Assembly: GCF_000024545.1 (NCBI RefSeq) | Contig: NC_013947.1 | Location: 5,890,001-5,954,000 of the forward strand | Reading direction: 5' to 3' | Source of the DNA: Stackebrandtia nassauensis DSM 44728 | GTDB taxonomy: Bacteria > Actinomycetota > Actinomycetes > Mycobacteriales > Micromonosporaceae | DNA: 64,000 nucleotides | Shown here: piece after piece, positions 1-8,629 of the stretch | Layout of the letters: each line of letters starts with the position of its first letter | Numbering within the stretch: position 1 is the first letter of the stretch | The notes under the pieces: model-generated | The model's input: the letters and a program-made list of their open reading frames with translations, nothing else | Databases searched by the model: none | Told to the model about the DNA's origin: nothing | Translations under genes and position numbers: made by a program

Positions 1-284
1 AGCAGCTCCGACAGCTGCCGCGCCAGCCGGGGGTCCAGCAGCCAGTCCCGCGTCGTGTCGTCCCAGCGGTGCATCTGGGCCATGCGGGGGTAGCGGCGCA
101 ACGGATCGCGGCTGCTGGCCTTCACGCCGACGAGGTCGTCGGGCAGCGGGCCCCGCCGCCGCAGCGCCATGTAGTGCTCGCGCAGCCGGTCGACCTCGGC
201 GCCGGAGAACAGTCCCGACACCACAACATATCCATCCTCGTCGAATCGTTGTTTGTATGATCGACTCACGGTCGTCTGGGTCAT
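1..284 (-). CDS. Phytanoyl-CoA dioxygenase (PhyH)-family protein, 3' end outside window
   Basis: The first 94 residues are visible and the gene runs off the left edge. The N-terminus contains FDEDGYVVVSGLFS followed by an amphipathic helix (VDRLREHY), the usual opening of PhyH-type Fe(II)/2-oxoglutarate dioxygenases, where a 'G(Y/F)V.V.g.l' strand precedes the jelly-roll core. The metal-binding H-x-D motif would lie beyond the window, so catalysis cannot be checked. The ATG at 284 is supported by GGAGG about 8 nt upstream. The AraC-type regulator gene at 378 is divergent across about 93 bp and is a plausible controller. The substrate is unknown; members hydroxylate lipids or secondary-metabolite intermediates. 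Confidence 0.7.
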   Translation of the reverse strand, partial: MTQTTVSRSYKQRFDEDGYVVVSGLFSGAEVDRLREHYMALRRRGPLPDDLVGVKASSRDPLRRYPRMAQMHRWDDTTRDWLLDPRLARQLSEL

Positions 285-377
285 GTCCGCACCTCCGGTG
301 ATGGTTTCTGCTGTTGTCCCACGTCCACCATCGCCAACCGGGCATCATTCGGACAGGCGAAAACGACGCGAGGTGTT

Positions 378-1769
378 GTGTTTTTGACTCATCCACCGTC
401 CGCACTCATCGACGGCTCGCCCCGGCTGCGGCTACGGTCGCCGCCCACGTACTGGCGCTGTGAACCGTCCTGGGTGTGGCAGGCGCGGCCGCTGACCGAC
501 CATCTGCTGTGGCATGTGCACGACGGCGCCGGGGAGCTGCGGCTCGACGACAGGCACGTGCGGCTGCGGCCGGGGTTCTGCGCGGTGTTCGCGCCCGGCG
601 ACGCGCCGGTGGCCACCCACGATCCGCGACATCCGCTGCTGGTCTTCGGCATGCACTTCACCGCCACGGGCTTCGACGGCGATCTGGTCCCCGAGCAACG
701 CTGGTGCCGGTTGTGGGACCAGGAGTTCGCCGTCCGGCTGGCGCGGCACTGCGACTACGCCCACCGACGCGGCGACGACCTCGGGCAGCGGCAGGCGGTG
801 CTCGGCCTGGAACAGTTCCTCTGTCTATTGTGGGATAACGTGACGCGTCCAGCTCCCGGCCCCGGGGACGCCGCCGTCGAGGACATCGCCCGGGCGGTCC
901 GGCAGGAACCCAGCCGCGACTGGACCGTCGCGACGCTCGCCAAGCGGGCCAACCTTTCCCGTGCCCAGTTCACCCGCCGCTTCACCGCCCACACCGGCTA
1001 CTCCCCCGCGCGGTACGTGATCCGGGCCCGGCTCGACCGGGCCCGGCAGCTGTTGACCGAGACCAACATGTCCGTCGGCCAGGTCGCCGCCACCCTGGGG
1101 TACCCCGACGTCGGTTATTTCAGTCGCCAGTACAAAGTCCACACCGGTTCCTCACCCAGTAGGGATCGCGGTGGCGGCGAAACTTCCGTAGATTGGTTAA
1201 TGCGGGTACCAACAGTGCCGTTGTCCCCTAACATCCAGGGGCGATCAGACTATAGGAGCCGCAGCGTGATCACGGAATACCAAGCGCCCAACGGCTTCGC
1301 CACCATCCCCAGACAACGGTCCCTTCGAGAACACCCCCTGATCGCCGCGTTGTTGTCCCTCGAACTCGATCCCCGTGACTACGTCATCTTCGGCAGCGGG
1401 CCGCTGCTGGCCCACGGGTTGCGCGCGGACGTCGCCGACCTGGACGTCGTCGCCCGAGGACGGGCCTGGCACCGGGCACTGCGGATGTCCGGCTACTCCA
1501 TCGATCTGGGACCGCACAGCTTCGAGCTCATGCTGCGGTTCTTCGGCGGCGGCGTCGAGATCTCCGCCTACTGGACCGACACCAGCTGGGACGTCGACGC
1601 GCTCATCGACACCGCCGAGATCATCGACGGACTCCGGTTCGCCGCGCTGCGGGATGTGCTGGAGTACAAGCGAACCCTCGATCGCGCCAAGGACCGCGCC
1701 GATGTCGCCGCCCTGGAGCGACACCTGTCCACGGCGGAAGAACTCGAACCGGTGCTGTGCGCGGCCTGA
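378..1769 (+). CDS. AraC-family regulator, in-frame continuous with a nucleotidyltransferase-like domain
   Basis: This is a 463-codon frame from GTG 378. Residues ~20-120 form a cupin-like sensor region. Residues ~165-265 are a double helix-turn-helix AraC domain (VATLAKRANLSRAQFTRRF, then VGQVAATLGYPDVGYFSRQY, ending HTGSSPSR). A normal AraC protein would stop near residue 270. Here the frame runs through about 25 residues of low-complexity, intergenic-looking sequence into a nucleotidyltransferase-fold domain (see the 1266 entry). Either this is a true fusion, or the regulator has lost its stop codon and two proteins are made. A stop in another frame at the expected end (TAG inside the CCCAGTAGG stretch) makes a small frameshift plausible. 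It is divergent from the PhyH gene and its last base lies 3 nt from the end of convergent thrC. Confidence 0.75.
   Translation: MFLTHPPSALIDGSPRLRLRSPPTYWRCEPSWVWQARPLTDHLLWHVHDGAGELRLDDRHVRLRPGFCAVFAPGDAPVATHDPRHPLLVFGMHFTATGFDGDLVPEQRWCRLWDQEFAVRLARHCDYAHRRGDDLGQRQAVLGLEQFLCLLWDNVTRPAPGPGDAAVEDIARAVRQEPSRDWTVATLAKRANLSRAQFTRRFTAHTGYSPARYVIRARLDRARQLLTETNMSVGQVAATLGYPDVGYFSRQYKVHTGSSPSRDRGGGETSVDWLMRVPTVPLSPNIQGRSDYRSRSVITEYQAPNGFATIPRQRSLREHPLIAALLSLELDPRDYVIFGSGPLLAHGLRADVADLDVVARGRAWHRALRMSGYSIDLGPHSFELMLRFFGGGVEISAYWTDTSWDVDALIDTAEIIDGLRFAALRDVLEYKRTLDRAKDRADVAALERHLSTAEELEPVLCAA
1266..1769 (+). CDS. Nucleotidyltransferase-fold protein (possible separate translation start)
   Basis: A GTG at 1266, preceded by GGAG about 8 nt upstream, would give a 167-residue protein identical to the C-terminus of the longer frame. 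It contains IFGSGPLLAHGLR then ADVADLDVV, matching the G-S-G...D-x-D pattern of the MNT/KNT nucleotidyltransferase fold. The C-terminal region 'EYKRTLDRAKDRADVAALE' resembles the end of minimal nucleotidyltransferases, where K and D residues pack near the active site. Substrate and partner are unknown. The ribosome-binding site in front of GTG 1266 is the main argument that this was originally an independent gene. Confidence 0.55.
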   Translation: MITEYQAPNGFATIPRQRSLREHPLIAALLSLELDPRDYVIFGSGPLLAHGLRADVADLDVVARGRAWHRALRMSGYSIDLGPHSFELMLRFFGGGVEISAYWTDTSWDVDALIDTAEIIDGLRFAALRDVLEYKRTLDRAKDRADVAALERHLSTAEELEPVLCAA

Positions 1770-1772
1770 GTG

Positions 1773-2828
1773 CTACAGCCCCAGCGAGCGGGCGGCGGCT
1801 TCGACGTCCACCGGGATCGTCTGCGGCTGCGGTGCCGTGGTCACGGCCCAGTCCGGGTCCTTGAGGCCGTGGCCGGTGACGGTGCACACCACTGTGGATC
1901 CGGCGGCCACGGTGCCGTCGGTGACCGCCGTCAGCAGTCCGGCGACGCTGGCGGCCGAGGCCAGCTCGACGAAGACGCCCTCGGAGCGGGCCAGCAGCAG
2001 GTAGGCGCGGTGGATGTCGCGATCGGACACCGCGCGGATGTCGCCGCCGGAGGCGTCGCGGGCGTCCAGGGCCTTGGTCCAGCTGGCCGGGTTGCCGATC
2101 CGGATCGCGGTCGCGATCGTCTGCGGCTGCGAGACCACCGCGCCGTTGACGATCGGCGCCGATCCCGCGGCCTGCACGCCCAGCATCCGGGGACGCTGTT
2201 TGGCGTTGCCCGCGTCGTGGTCCTCGGTGTAGCCCATCCAGTAGGCGGTGATGTTGCCCGCGTTGCCCACCGGCAGACAGTGGACGTCGGGGGCGTCGCC
2301 CAGTGCCGCCACGATCTCGAAGGCGGCGGTCTTCTGGCCGTGCAACCGGTACGGGTTCACCGAGTTGACCAGCGCCACCGGATAGTCGAGCGCCAGTTTG
2401 GACGCCAGCGCCAGACAGTCGTCGAAGTTACCGTCCACTTGCAGCAGTTTGGCGCCGTGGACCAGCGCCTGCGCCAGTTTGCCGAGCGCGATCTTGCCCT
2501 GCGGCACCAGCACCGCGCAGGTCAGTCCGGCCCGGGCCGCGTAGGCGGCGGCCGAGGCCGAGGTGTTGCCGGTGGACGCGCAGATGACGGCCTTGGCACC
2601 CTCCTCGGCGGCCTTGGACACCGCCACCGTCATGCCCCGGTCCTTGAAGGACCCGGTCGGGTTGGCGCCCTCGATCTTCAGGTACACGGTGCAACCGGTG
2701 CGCTGTGACAGCGCCGGGGCGGGCAGCAGCGGGGTTCCGCCCTCCCGCAAGGTGACCACGGGGGTGTCGGCGGTTACCGGCAACCGGTCACCGAACTCCT
2801 CGATCAGGCCGCGCCAGTTTCCGCCCAT
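1773..2828 (-). CDS. thrC: Threonine synthase
   Basis: This 351-residue PLP enzyme converts O-phosphohomoserine to threonine in the cytoplasm. The PLP lysine lies in TGSFKDRGM (~residue 62), followed by the substrate/PLP phosphate loop [16 protein letters not shown] and the later [13 protein letters not shown] and [10 protein letters not shown] motifs, all typical of the short actinobacterial threonine synthases. Its start overlaps the end of hom by 25 bp, so the two are co-transcribed and probably translationally coupled. In many actinobacteria thrB follows thrC; here the next gene is convergent and unrelated, so homoserine kinase must be encoded elsewhere. Confidence 0.96.
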   Translation of the reverse strand: MGGNWRGLIEEFGDRLPVTADTPVVTLREGGTPLLPAPALSQRTGCTVYLKIEGANPTGSFKDRGMTVAVSKAAEEGAKAVICASTGNTSASAAAYAARAGLTCAVLVPQGKIALGKLAQALVHGAKLLQVDGNFDDCLALASKLALDYPVALVNSVNPYRLHGQKTAAFEIVAALGDAPDVHCLPVGNAGNITAYWMGYTEDHDAGNAKQRPRMLGVQAAGSAPIVNGAVVSQPQTIATAIRIGNPASWTKALDARDASGGDIRAVSDRDIHRAYLLLARSEGVFVELASAASVAGLLTAVTDGTVAAGSTVVCTVTGHGLKDPDWAVTTAPQPQTIPVDVEAAARSLGL

Positions 2829-4108
2829 CGTCCTAACTCACCCTCTACTCGCATGACACTGTCGACCCGTCGTACGGTTGGCAGCTTCGCCAGTTCCGCG
2901 ACGGTCGCTGACAACTGGGCGTCGGTGGCGGGGTGGGTGACGGCCACCAGCACGGCGTCGTCGCCTCGGCCCGACTGCCGTACCGTACGCATGCTGACGC
3001 GGTGGGCGGCGAACACCGACGCCACCTCGGCCAGCACACCCGGTTCGTCGTCCACGTCCAGGTTGACGTGGTAACTCGTGATGACCTCGCCCATCGGGCG
3101 TACCGCCAGCTGCGCGTAACTGGACTGCGGGACCGCCCGGGCGCCGCCGCGCCGCGACCGGGCCACCGCGACCAGGTCGCCCAGCACCGCCGAGGCGGTG
3201 GGGGCGCCACCGGCGCCCGCGCCGTAGAACATCAGCTGCCCGGCGGCCTCGGCCTCGATGAACACGGCGTTGTAGGCGCCGTTGACCCCGGCCAGCGGAT
3301 GGTCGTTCGGGATCATCGCCGGATGCACCCGGACGCTGACCGAGTCGGCGTCGCGGGTGGCGATGCACAGCAGTTTGATGACGCAGTCCATCCGTTTGGC
3401 GCTGGCCACGTCGGCGGCCGTCACCTCGGTGATGCCCTCGCGGTAGACGTCGGAGGCGGTGACCCGGGTGTGGAAGGCCAGCCCCGCGAGAATCGCGGCC
3501 TTGGCGGCGGCGTCGTAGCCCTCGATGTCGGCGGTGGGGTCGGCCTCGGCGTAACCGAGATCGCCCGCCTCCTCAAGGGCCTCGGCGAAACCGGCGCCGG
3601 TCTGGGTCATCCGCGACAGGATGAAGTTGGTGGTGCCGTTGACGATCCCCATCACCCGGGTGACGGTGTCACCGTGCAGCGATTCGCGCAGCGGCCGCAG
3701 CAGCGGGATCGCCGCCGCCACCGAGGCCTCGTAGTACAGGTCCACATTGGCTGCCGCCGCTGCCTCGTAGAGGCTGGCGCCGTCCTCGGCCAGCAGCGCC
3801 TTGTTCCCGGTCACGACGCTCTTGCCCAGTTCCAGGGCGGAGGTGATCCAGGTGCGGGCCGGTTCGATGCCGCCGACGAGTTCGACGACGATGTCGACGT
3901 CGGCGCGCGTGGCCAGACCGATCGCGTCGGCGGTGAACAGTGACGGGTCCACCGGCAGGTCGCTGCGGTCCTTGCCGGGACGGCGCACCGCGATTCCCGC
4001 CAGCTCCAACGGTTCCCCGACCCGAGCCTCCAGATCGGAGCGTTGGGCGTCCAGCAGCCGGACGACCTCGGTGCCGACGTTCCCGCAGCCAAGCAGCGCT
4101 ATCTTCAA
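2804..4108 (-). CDS. hom: Homoserine dehydrogenase
   Basis: This 434-residue NAD(P)-dependent enzyme reduces aspartate semialdehyde to homoserine. The Rossmann motif [12 protein letters not shown] lies at residues 5-16. The [10 protein letters not shown] and [16 protein letters not shown] segments of the substrate domain follow. Residues ~350-425 form an ACT domain ([21 protein letters not shown]) expected to bind threonine for feedback control. The start is a TTG at 4108 supported by AGGGGA about 9 nt upstream; no ATG or GTG fits the conserved N-terminus better. It lies between lysA (11-bp gap) and thrC (25-bp overlap). Confidence 0.96.
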   Translation of the reverse strand: MKIALLGCGNVGTEVVRLLDAQRSDLEARVGEPLELAGIAVRRPGKDRSDLPVDPSLFTADAIGLATRADVDIVVELVGGIEPARTWITSALELGKSVVTGNKALLAEDGASLYEAAAAANVDLYYEASVAAAIPLLRPLRESLHGDTVTRVMGIVNGTTNFILSRMTQTGAGFAEALEEAGDLGYAEADPTADIEGYDAAAKAAILAGLAFHTRVTASDVYREGITEVTAADVASAKRMDCVIKLLCIATRDADSVSVRVHPAMIPNDHPLAGVNGAYNAVFIEAEAAGQLMFYGAGAGGAPTASAVLGDLVAVARSRRGGARAVPQSSYAQLAVRPMGEVITSYHVNLDVDDEPGVLAEVASVFAAHRVSMRTVRQSGRGDDAVLVAVTHPATDAQLSATVAELAKLPTVRRVDSVMRVEGELGRWAETGAA

Positions 4109-4119
4109 CTGGCTTCCCC

Positions 4120-5526
4120 TCAGCCGACGTCCAGATTGAGCAGATCGTCGACGGACTCGCCGCGGACGATGAGCCGCGCCGTCCCGTCGGCGACCGCGAC
4201 CACCGGCGGCCGGGGGACGTGGTTGTAGTTGCTGGCCATGCTGCGGCAGTAGGCGCCGGTGCCGGGCACCGCGATCAGGTCACCGGGTTTGATGTCGCCG
4301 GGCAGGAACTCGTCCCGCACGATGATGTCTCCGGCCTCGCAGTGTTTGCCCACGACCCGGCCCAGGATCGGCGGCGCGTCCGACAGCCGCGAGGCCAGTG
4401 TGACCGAATAGGTCGCGCCGTACATGGCGGTGCGGATGTTGTCGCTCATGCCGCCGTCGACGCTGACGTAGCTGCGCACCCGTCCGGCGCCCAGGTCCAC
4501 CGACTTGACGGTGCCCACTTCATACAGTGTGAACGTGGTGGGCCCGGAGATGGCCCGGCCCGGTTCCACCGTGATGGACGGGATGTCGATGCCGAGGTTG
4601 TCGCACTCGTGGTCGACGATCTTTCGCAGTCCGTCGGCCAGCTGCCTCGGCGACTGTGGATCGTCCTGTGTGGTGTAGGCGATGCCGAAACCGCCGCCCA
4701 GGCCCAGTTCCGGAAGCGTCTTACCGGTCTCGCGCTGGATCTGCTCGTGGGCGCCGATGACGCGGCGGGCCGCGACCTCGAAGGCCGTGGTCTCGAAGAT
4801 CTGGGAACCGATGTGGGAGTGCAGGCCCTTCAGGTGCAGCACGTCGGCGGCCAGGATGTGCTTGGCCGCCTTCACCGCCGCCTCCAGCGACAGCCCGAAC
4901 TTCTGGTCCTCGTGCGCGGTGGCGATGTACTCGTGGGTGTGCGCCTCGACGCCCACCTTGGTGCGCACCATGACGCCCGGCCGCACGCCGCGCTGCTTGG
5001 CCAGCCGGGTGAGCCGCTCGACCTCGATGCGGGAGTCCAGCACGATGGTGCCGACCCCGGCGTCCAGGGCGGCGGCCAGTTCGGCCTCGGACTTGTTGTT
5101 GCCGTGGAAGGCCAGCCGTTCACCGGGGAACCCGGCCGCCACGGCGGTGGCCAGCTCGCCGCCGGTGCAGATGTCGAGGTTGACGCCCTCCTCGGCAACC
5201 CAGCGCGCCACCGCCTTGCACAGGAACGACTTCCCGGCGTAGTACACCGCTCCATCCGGGAAGTTGGCGCTGAAGGAGCCGCGGAAGTCGCGCAGCCGGG
5301 ACCGGAAGTCGGCCTCGTCGACGACGTAGGCGGCGGTGCCGAACTCGGCGGCCAGCTTGTTGACGTCGACGCCGCCGACGGTCAGCACGCCCGCGTCGTC
5401 ACGGTTGACGGTGCGGGCCCACAGCTGCGGGATCAGATCGTTGACGTCGACGGGCATCCGCAGCCACGCGGGGCCGTGGCCGCCGGTGTACTCCTCGTGC
5501 AGCGCGCCTGCTTCGTGTACTCGCAT
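4120..5526 (-). CDS. lysA: Diaminopimelate decarboxylase
   Basis: This 468-residue PLP enzyme decarboxylates meso-diaminopimelate to lysine. It is a fold-type III alanine-racemase-like barrel. The PLP lysine is in YYAGKSFLC (~residue 71), with HSHIGSQ, LGLGGGFGIAY and VEPGRAI around the phosphate site, and the C-terminal catalytic cysteine is in GAYCRSMASNYN. The ATG at 5526 overlaps the argS stop as TAATG (1-nt overlap), a translational-coupling arrangement. A much longer upstream reading in the same frame is a shadow of argS and is not used. Confidence 0.96.
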   Translation of the reverse strand: MRVHEAGALHEEYTGGHGPAWLRMPVDVNDLIPQLWARTVNRDDAGVLTVGGVDVNKLAAEFGTAAYVVDEADFRSRLRDFRGSFSANFPDGAVYYAGKSFLCKAVARWVAEEGVNLDICTGGELATAVAAGFPGERLAFHGNNKSEAELAAALDAGVGTIVLDSRIEVERLTRLAKQRGVRPGVMVRTKVGVEAHTHEYIATAHEDQKFGLSLEAAVKAAKHILAADVLHLKGLHSHIGSQIFETTAFEVAARRVIGAHEQIQRETGKTLPELGLGGGFGIAYTTQDDPQSPRQLADGLRKIVDHECDNLGIDIPSITVEPGRAISGPTTFTLYEVGTVKSVDLGAGRVRSYVSVDGGMSDNIRTAMYGATYSVTLASRLSDAPPILGRVVGKHCEAGDIIVRDEFLPGDIKPGDLIAVPGTGAYCRSMASNYNHVPRPPVVAVADGTARLIVRGESVDDLLNLDVG

Positions 5527-7178
5527 TACATACGCTCCGGGGCTGAGACACCGAGCAGCCGCAGCGCGTTGGCGAGCACGACGCGGGTCGCCTCCACCAG
5601 CCACAGCCGGGCGGCGCCGGTGTCGGTGAACTCCTCGTCGCCGCGCGGCAGCACCCGGCAGGCGTCGTAGAAGCGGTGATATGCCCCGGCGAGGTCTTCG
5701 GCGTAACGGGCGACGCGGTGCGGTTCCCGCAGTTCGGCGGCGGTGGCCACCACCTTGGGGAACCCGGCCAGCTGTTTGAGCAGGTCGGACTCGCGCGGAT
5801 GGTCGAGCAGCTTGGGGTCGTACGACTCGCCGCGCGACAGCCCCAGCTCGCCCGCGTTGCGCAGCAGCGAGGCGATCCGGGCGTGCGCGTACTGGACGTA
5901 GTAGACCGGGTTGTCGTTGGACGCGCTGGTCCACAGGTCCAGGTCGAGGTCGATGGTGGAGTCGCTGGAGTAGCGGGCCAGCGCGTAGCGTCCGGCGTCG
6001 GAGCCGAGCGCGGCGACGAACTCGTCCAGCGTGGTGATGGTGCCCGCCCGCTTGCTCATCCGCAGCGGCTGGCCGTCCTTCTTCAGGTTCACCAACTGTC
6101 CGATGAGGATCTCGATGGTGGCGTTGGGGTCGTCGCCGAAACAGGCCGACAGCGCCTTCATCCGTCCGATGTAGCCGTGATGGTCGGCGCCGAGCATGTA
6201 CACCAGCGGGTCGAAGCCCCGCTGCCGCTTGTCGCGGTAGTAGGCGGCGTCGGCGGCGAAGTAGGTCCAGGTGCCGTCCTCCTTGCGCAGCACCCGGTCC
6301 TTGTCGTCGCCGTGGTCGGTGGTGCGCAGCCACAGCGCGCCCTCGGACTCGAAGGTGGCGCCCAGTTCGGTCAGCTTCGCCACCGCGGCGTCGATGTCGC
6401 CGCCGTCGTGCAGCTGCTTCTCGCTGAAGTAGACGTCGAAGTGGACGCCGAAGTCGGCCAGCGACCGCTTGATCTCGGCGAGCATCAGGTCGAGCCCCGC
6501 CTGCCGGAAGCCCTGCCGGGGGTCGTCGGACGTCAGCAGCTCGGGCCGGTCGGCGACGATCTGCTTGGCGATGTCCTTGACGTAGTCGCCCTGGTAGCCG
6601 TCGGCGGGCACCGGCTCACCCTTGGCGGCGGCCAGCAGCGAGGCGCCGAACAGGTCCATCTGGACCCCGGCGTCGTTGACGTAGTACTCGGTGGTGACCT
6701 CGGCGCCGGACGCGGAGATGACCCGGCCCAGGGCGTCGCCGACGGCGGCCCAGCGCACCGATCCGATGTGGATCGGACCCGTGGGGTTGGCGGAGACGAA
6801 CTCGAGGTTCAGCTTCTGGCCATTCAGGGAATCATTGTGGCCGTAAGTATCCCCGGCTTCGATGATCTTCCCGGCGACGGCTCCGGTCGCGGCGGCGTCC
6901 AGCTTGATGTTGAGGAAGCCGGGTCCGGCGATGTCGACGGCGGCGATACCCTCCACCGCCCTCAGGTTCGCGGCGATGGCCTCGGCCAGTTCGCGGGGCG
7001 GTTTCCCGGCCTTCTTGGCCACCTGGAGGCTGATGTTCGACGAGTAGTCACCGTGCTCGGCGACCCGGGGTCGCTCCACAGTAGCCGTCTGGGGGAGCAC
7101 ACCGGTGTCCAGACCGGCGGCGTCGAAGGCCGCGCGTGCGGCGGACAGCACCTTTTCGGCGAGAATCTGCGGAGTCAC
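5526..7178 (-). CDS. argS: Arginyl-tRNA synthetase
   Basis: This 550-residue class I aminoacyl-tRNA synthetase charges tRNA-Arg. An N-terminal Arg-tRNA add-on domain occupies residues ~5-95. The catalytic HIGH motif appears as PTGPIHIGSVR (~residue 135) and the KMSKS-like loop as RMSKRAGT (~residue 370). The C-terminal DALR anticodon-binding domain starts near YYVQYAHARI. The start is GTG 7178. It heads the argS-lysA-hom-thrC cluster common in actinobacteria, and the window also carries tRNA-Arg(CCG) at 27.07 kb. Confidence 0.97.
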   Translation of the reverse strand: MTPQILAEKVLSAARAAFDAAGLDTGVLPQTATVERPRVAEHGDYSSNISLQVAKKAGKPPRELAEAIAANLRAVEGIAAVDIAGPGFLNIKLDAAATGAVAGKIIEAGDTYGHNDSLNGQKLNLEFVSANPTGPIHIGSVRWAAVGDALGRVISASGAEVTTEYYVNDAGVQMDLFGASLLAAAKGEPVPADGYQGDYVKDIAKQIVADRPELLTSDDPRQGFRQAGLDLMLAEIKRSLADFGVHFDVYFSEKQLHDGGDIDAAVAKLTELGATFESEGALWLRTTDHGDDKDRVLRKEDGTWTYFAADAAYYRDKRQRGFDPLVYMLGADHHGYIGRMKALSACFGDDPNATIEILIGQLVNLKKDGQPLRMSKRAGTITTLDEFVAALGSDAGRYALARYSSDSTIDLDLDLWTSASNDNPVYYVQYAHARIASLLRNAGELGLSRGESYDPKLLDHPRESDLLKQLAGFPKVVATAAELREPHRVARYAEDLAGAYHRFYDACRVLPRGDEEFTDTGAARLWLVEATRVVLANALRLLGVSAPERM

Positions 7179-7343
7179 GCCGAATATCGTAACGGTCCAT
7201 ATGCTGGTACCTCACGTCTATTACATCGCCGGTGGGACCGGCCACGGCATGACTGTCGAAACGGCGTCTCTTCGCCTACCCTGGTCCAGGGACGGCAGCA
7301 CCGCCGTCTCCCGCCGACTGACCCGAACCGGATCTGACCCACC

Positions 7344-8501
7344 ATGAGCCACAACGCGTTCGACCAATACGGTGAGCCGCCCTGGCGCGGCGCGCCCGTC
7401 TCTCCGGCACCGCAGCACGGGCGGCGCCGCAACCCCTACGCGCCGGACGGCCAGGCCGATTCCGGACGTCAGGGCCCGCCGCGGCAGCGCCTGATGATGG
7501 ACGAGCCCCCGTCGGTCGAGGCACCCACGCTGTGGCCACCGGTTCCCGAACCGTCCCCGCCGCGGATGGGCGCGGGGTTGCGGCCGTACGCGGAACCGTC
7601 GACCGAGGAGGCGCCCGCTCTGCGGCCCCAGTCGCGGTTCCGCGAGCCGTCGACCTCGGAGAACCTCACCGTCGGGCAGCGGCCGCCATCGCCGTACCGC
7701 GAGTACGCCACCGGCGAGACCGCGACCGTGCGGCCCCACTCGGCGCCGCCGTCGCAACGCCACCCGTCACCGCCCCAATCGGCACCCCCGTACCAGCGGC
7801 AACAGGGGTTCGACGCCCCGCAACGGCCCGCTTCGGCGCCGCCGTACCAGCGTCAGCCCGGCTTCGACGAGCCCCCGACCAGCTTCCCGCCCGCTTCGGC
7901 ACCCCCGTTCCAGCACCACGCGCCGGAACCCACCGCGCGTATCGAACGGCAGTCGTTCCGGGAGCCGCCCACGGGTGAGACCTCGGCCATGCGGCCCAAC
8001 TCGGCCCCGCCGTTCCGGCAGGATTCGCCACCCCAGCGGCCATATTCCGCGCCGCCGATGCCGCAGTCCTACGCGGGTGACACCGCCACGATCGACCGGC
8101 AGCCGTTCCACGAGCCGCCCACCGCGCAGGCCACGACGGTCCAGCCCCACTCGGCACCCCCGTTGCGGCACGACTCGCCGCCGCAGCGCCCGCATTCCGC
8201 CCCGCCGATGCAGCGGCCCCACGCGGCCGACACCGCCATCATCGACCGGCAGCCGCCGCAGTTCGGCTACGAGTCGCCGCAGAGCACCATCCAGGTCGAG
8301 CCGGACACCGGCTCGCTCACGACCTCCCAGCTCGCCCCCGCGCCCGCCGACCCGCCGTGGCAGTCGCGCCGCGCCGCCGAGGAGGACGCGTCCTACATCT
8401 CCCCCGTGCGAGTGCTGGGCACCGTGGGCGTGATCGTCATCGTCATCGCGATCGCTGGCGCCCTGATCTGGGGCCTCAACCTCTACGGGGACCAGTTCTG
8501 A
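7344..8501 (+). CDS. Repetitive Pro-rich protein with C-terminal membrane anchor
   Basis: This 385-residue protein is not recognised as a known family. Residues 1-~345 are low complexity and disordered, rich in P, S, Q, R and E, built from degenerate repeats of SAPP...SPPQRP and ...TATIDRQPF.EPPT. Two clean 50-residue copies span residues ~207-306. Residues ~352-378 (VRVLGTVGVIVIVIAIAGALIWGL) are one transmembrane helix leaving only a short outside tail, so the repeats should be cytoplasmic. No Shine-Dalgarno is evident before ATG 7344. It is divergent from argS and its stop lies 2 bp before the nested inverted repeat at 8504. Confidence 0.75.
   Translation: MSHNAFDQYGEPPWRGAPVSPAPQHGRRRNPYAPDGQADSGRQGPPRQRLMMDEPPSVEAPTLWPPVPEPSPPRMGAGLRPYAEPSTEEAPALRPQSRFREPSTSENLTVGQRPPSPYREYATGETATVRPHSAPPSQRHPSPPQSAPPYQRQQGFDAPQRPASAPPYQRQPGFDEPPTSFPPASAPPFQHHAPEPTARIERQSFREPPTGETSAMRPNSAPPFRQDSPPQRPYSAPPMPQSYAGDTATIDRQPFHEPPTAQATTVQPHSAPPLRHDSPPQRPHSAPPMQRPHAADTAIIDRQPPQFGYESPQSTIQVEPDTGSLTTSQLAPAPADPPWQSRRAAEEDASYISPVRVLGTVGVIVIVIAIAGALIWGLNLYGDQF
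7962..8261 (+). repeat. Two tandem 150-bp coding repeats
   Basis: Two head-to-tail 150-bp units (7962-8111 and 8112-8261) encode near-identical 50-residue blocks that start EPPT and end IDRQP. More diverged partial copies lie upstream (~7690-7960). The in-frame period suggests expansion by unequal recombination or slippage. Confidence 0.7.
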
Positions 8502-8503
8502 TC

Positions 8504-8629
8504 AAAGGCTGGAATTCGGGGCGAGATGATTTGTGTCCCTGGCAAGGAGGACGACGACCTAGTGCGCCAGCACTCGGGAGGAGGACAACGCCGCCAGGGT
8601 GCAAATCGGCCGTCCCGAAACCAGCCTTT
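8504..8629. other. Nested 126-nt inverted repeat between convergent genes
   Basis: The whole intergenic space folds on itself. Outer arms AAAGGCTGG (8504-8512) and CCAGCCTTT (8621-8629) pair perfectly. TTCGGGGCG (8515-8523) pairs with CGTCCCGAA (8611-8619, one G-U). ATTTG (8529-8533) pairs with CAAAT (8602-8606). CCCTGGC (8537-8543) pairs with GCCAGGG (8593-8599). The apical AGTGC-GCCA-GCACT hairpin spans 8561-8574 with a CC/GG extension. A large purine-rich internal loop carries GGAGGAC on both sides (8546-8552 and 8580-8586). It could be a bidirectional terminator, a palindromic mobile element (no target duplication seen) or a structured RNA. Confidence 0.65.

Noticed and set aside
4120-6333. 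737-codon minus-strand frame
   Set aside because: Only the last 468 codons (lysA) are real; the upstream part is an Arg/Pro-rich shadow of argS.
8504-8629. Simple mobile element (MITE) explanation for the nested inverted repeat
   Set aside because: No target-site duplication is visible and no other copy occurs in this window, so it is listed only as one possibility.
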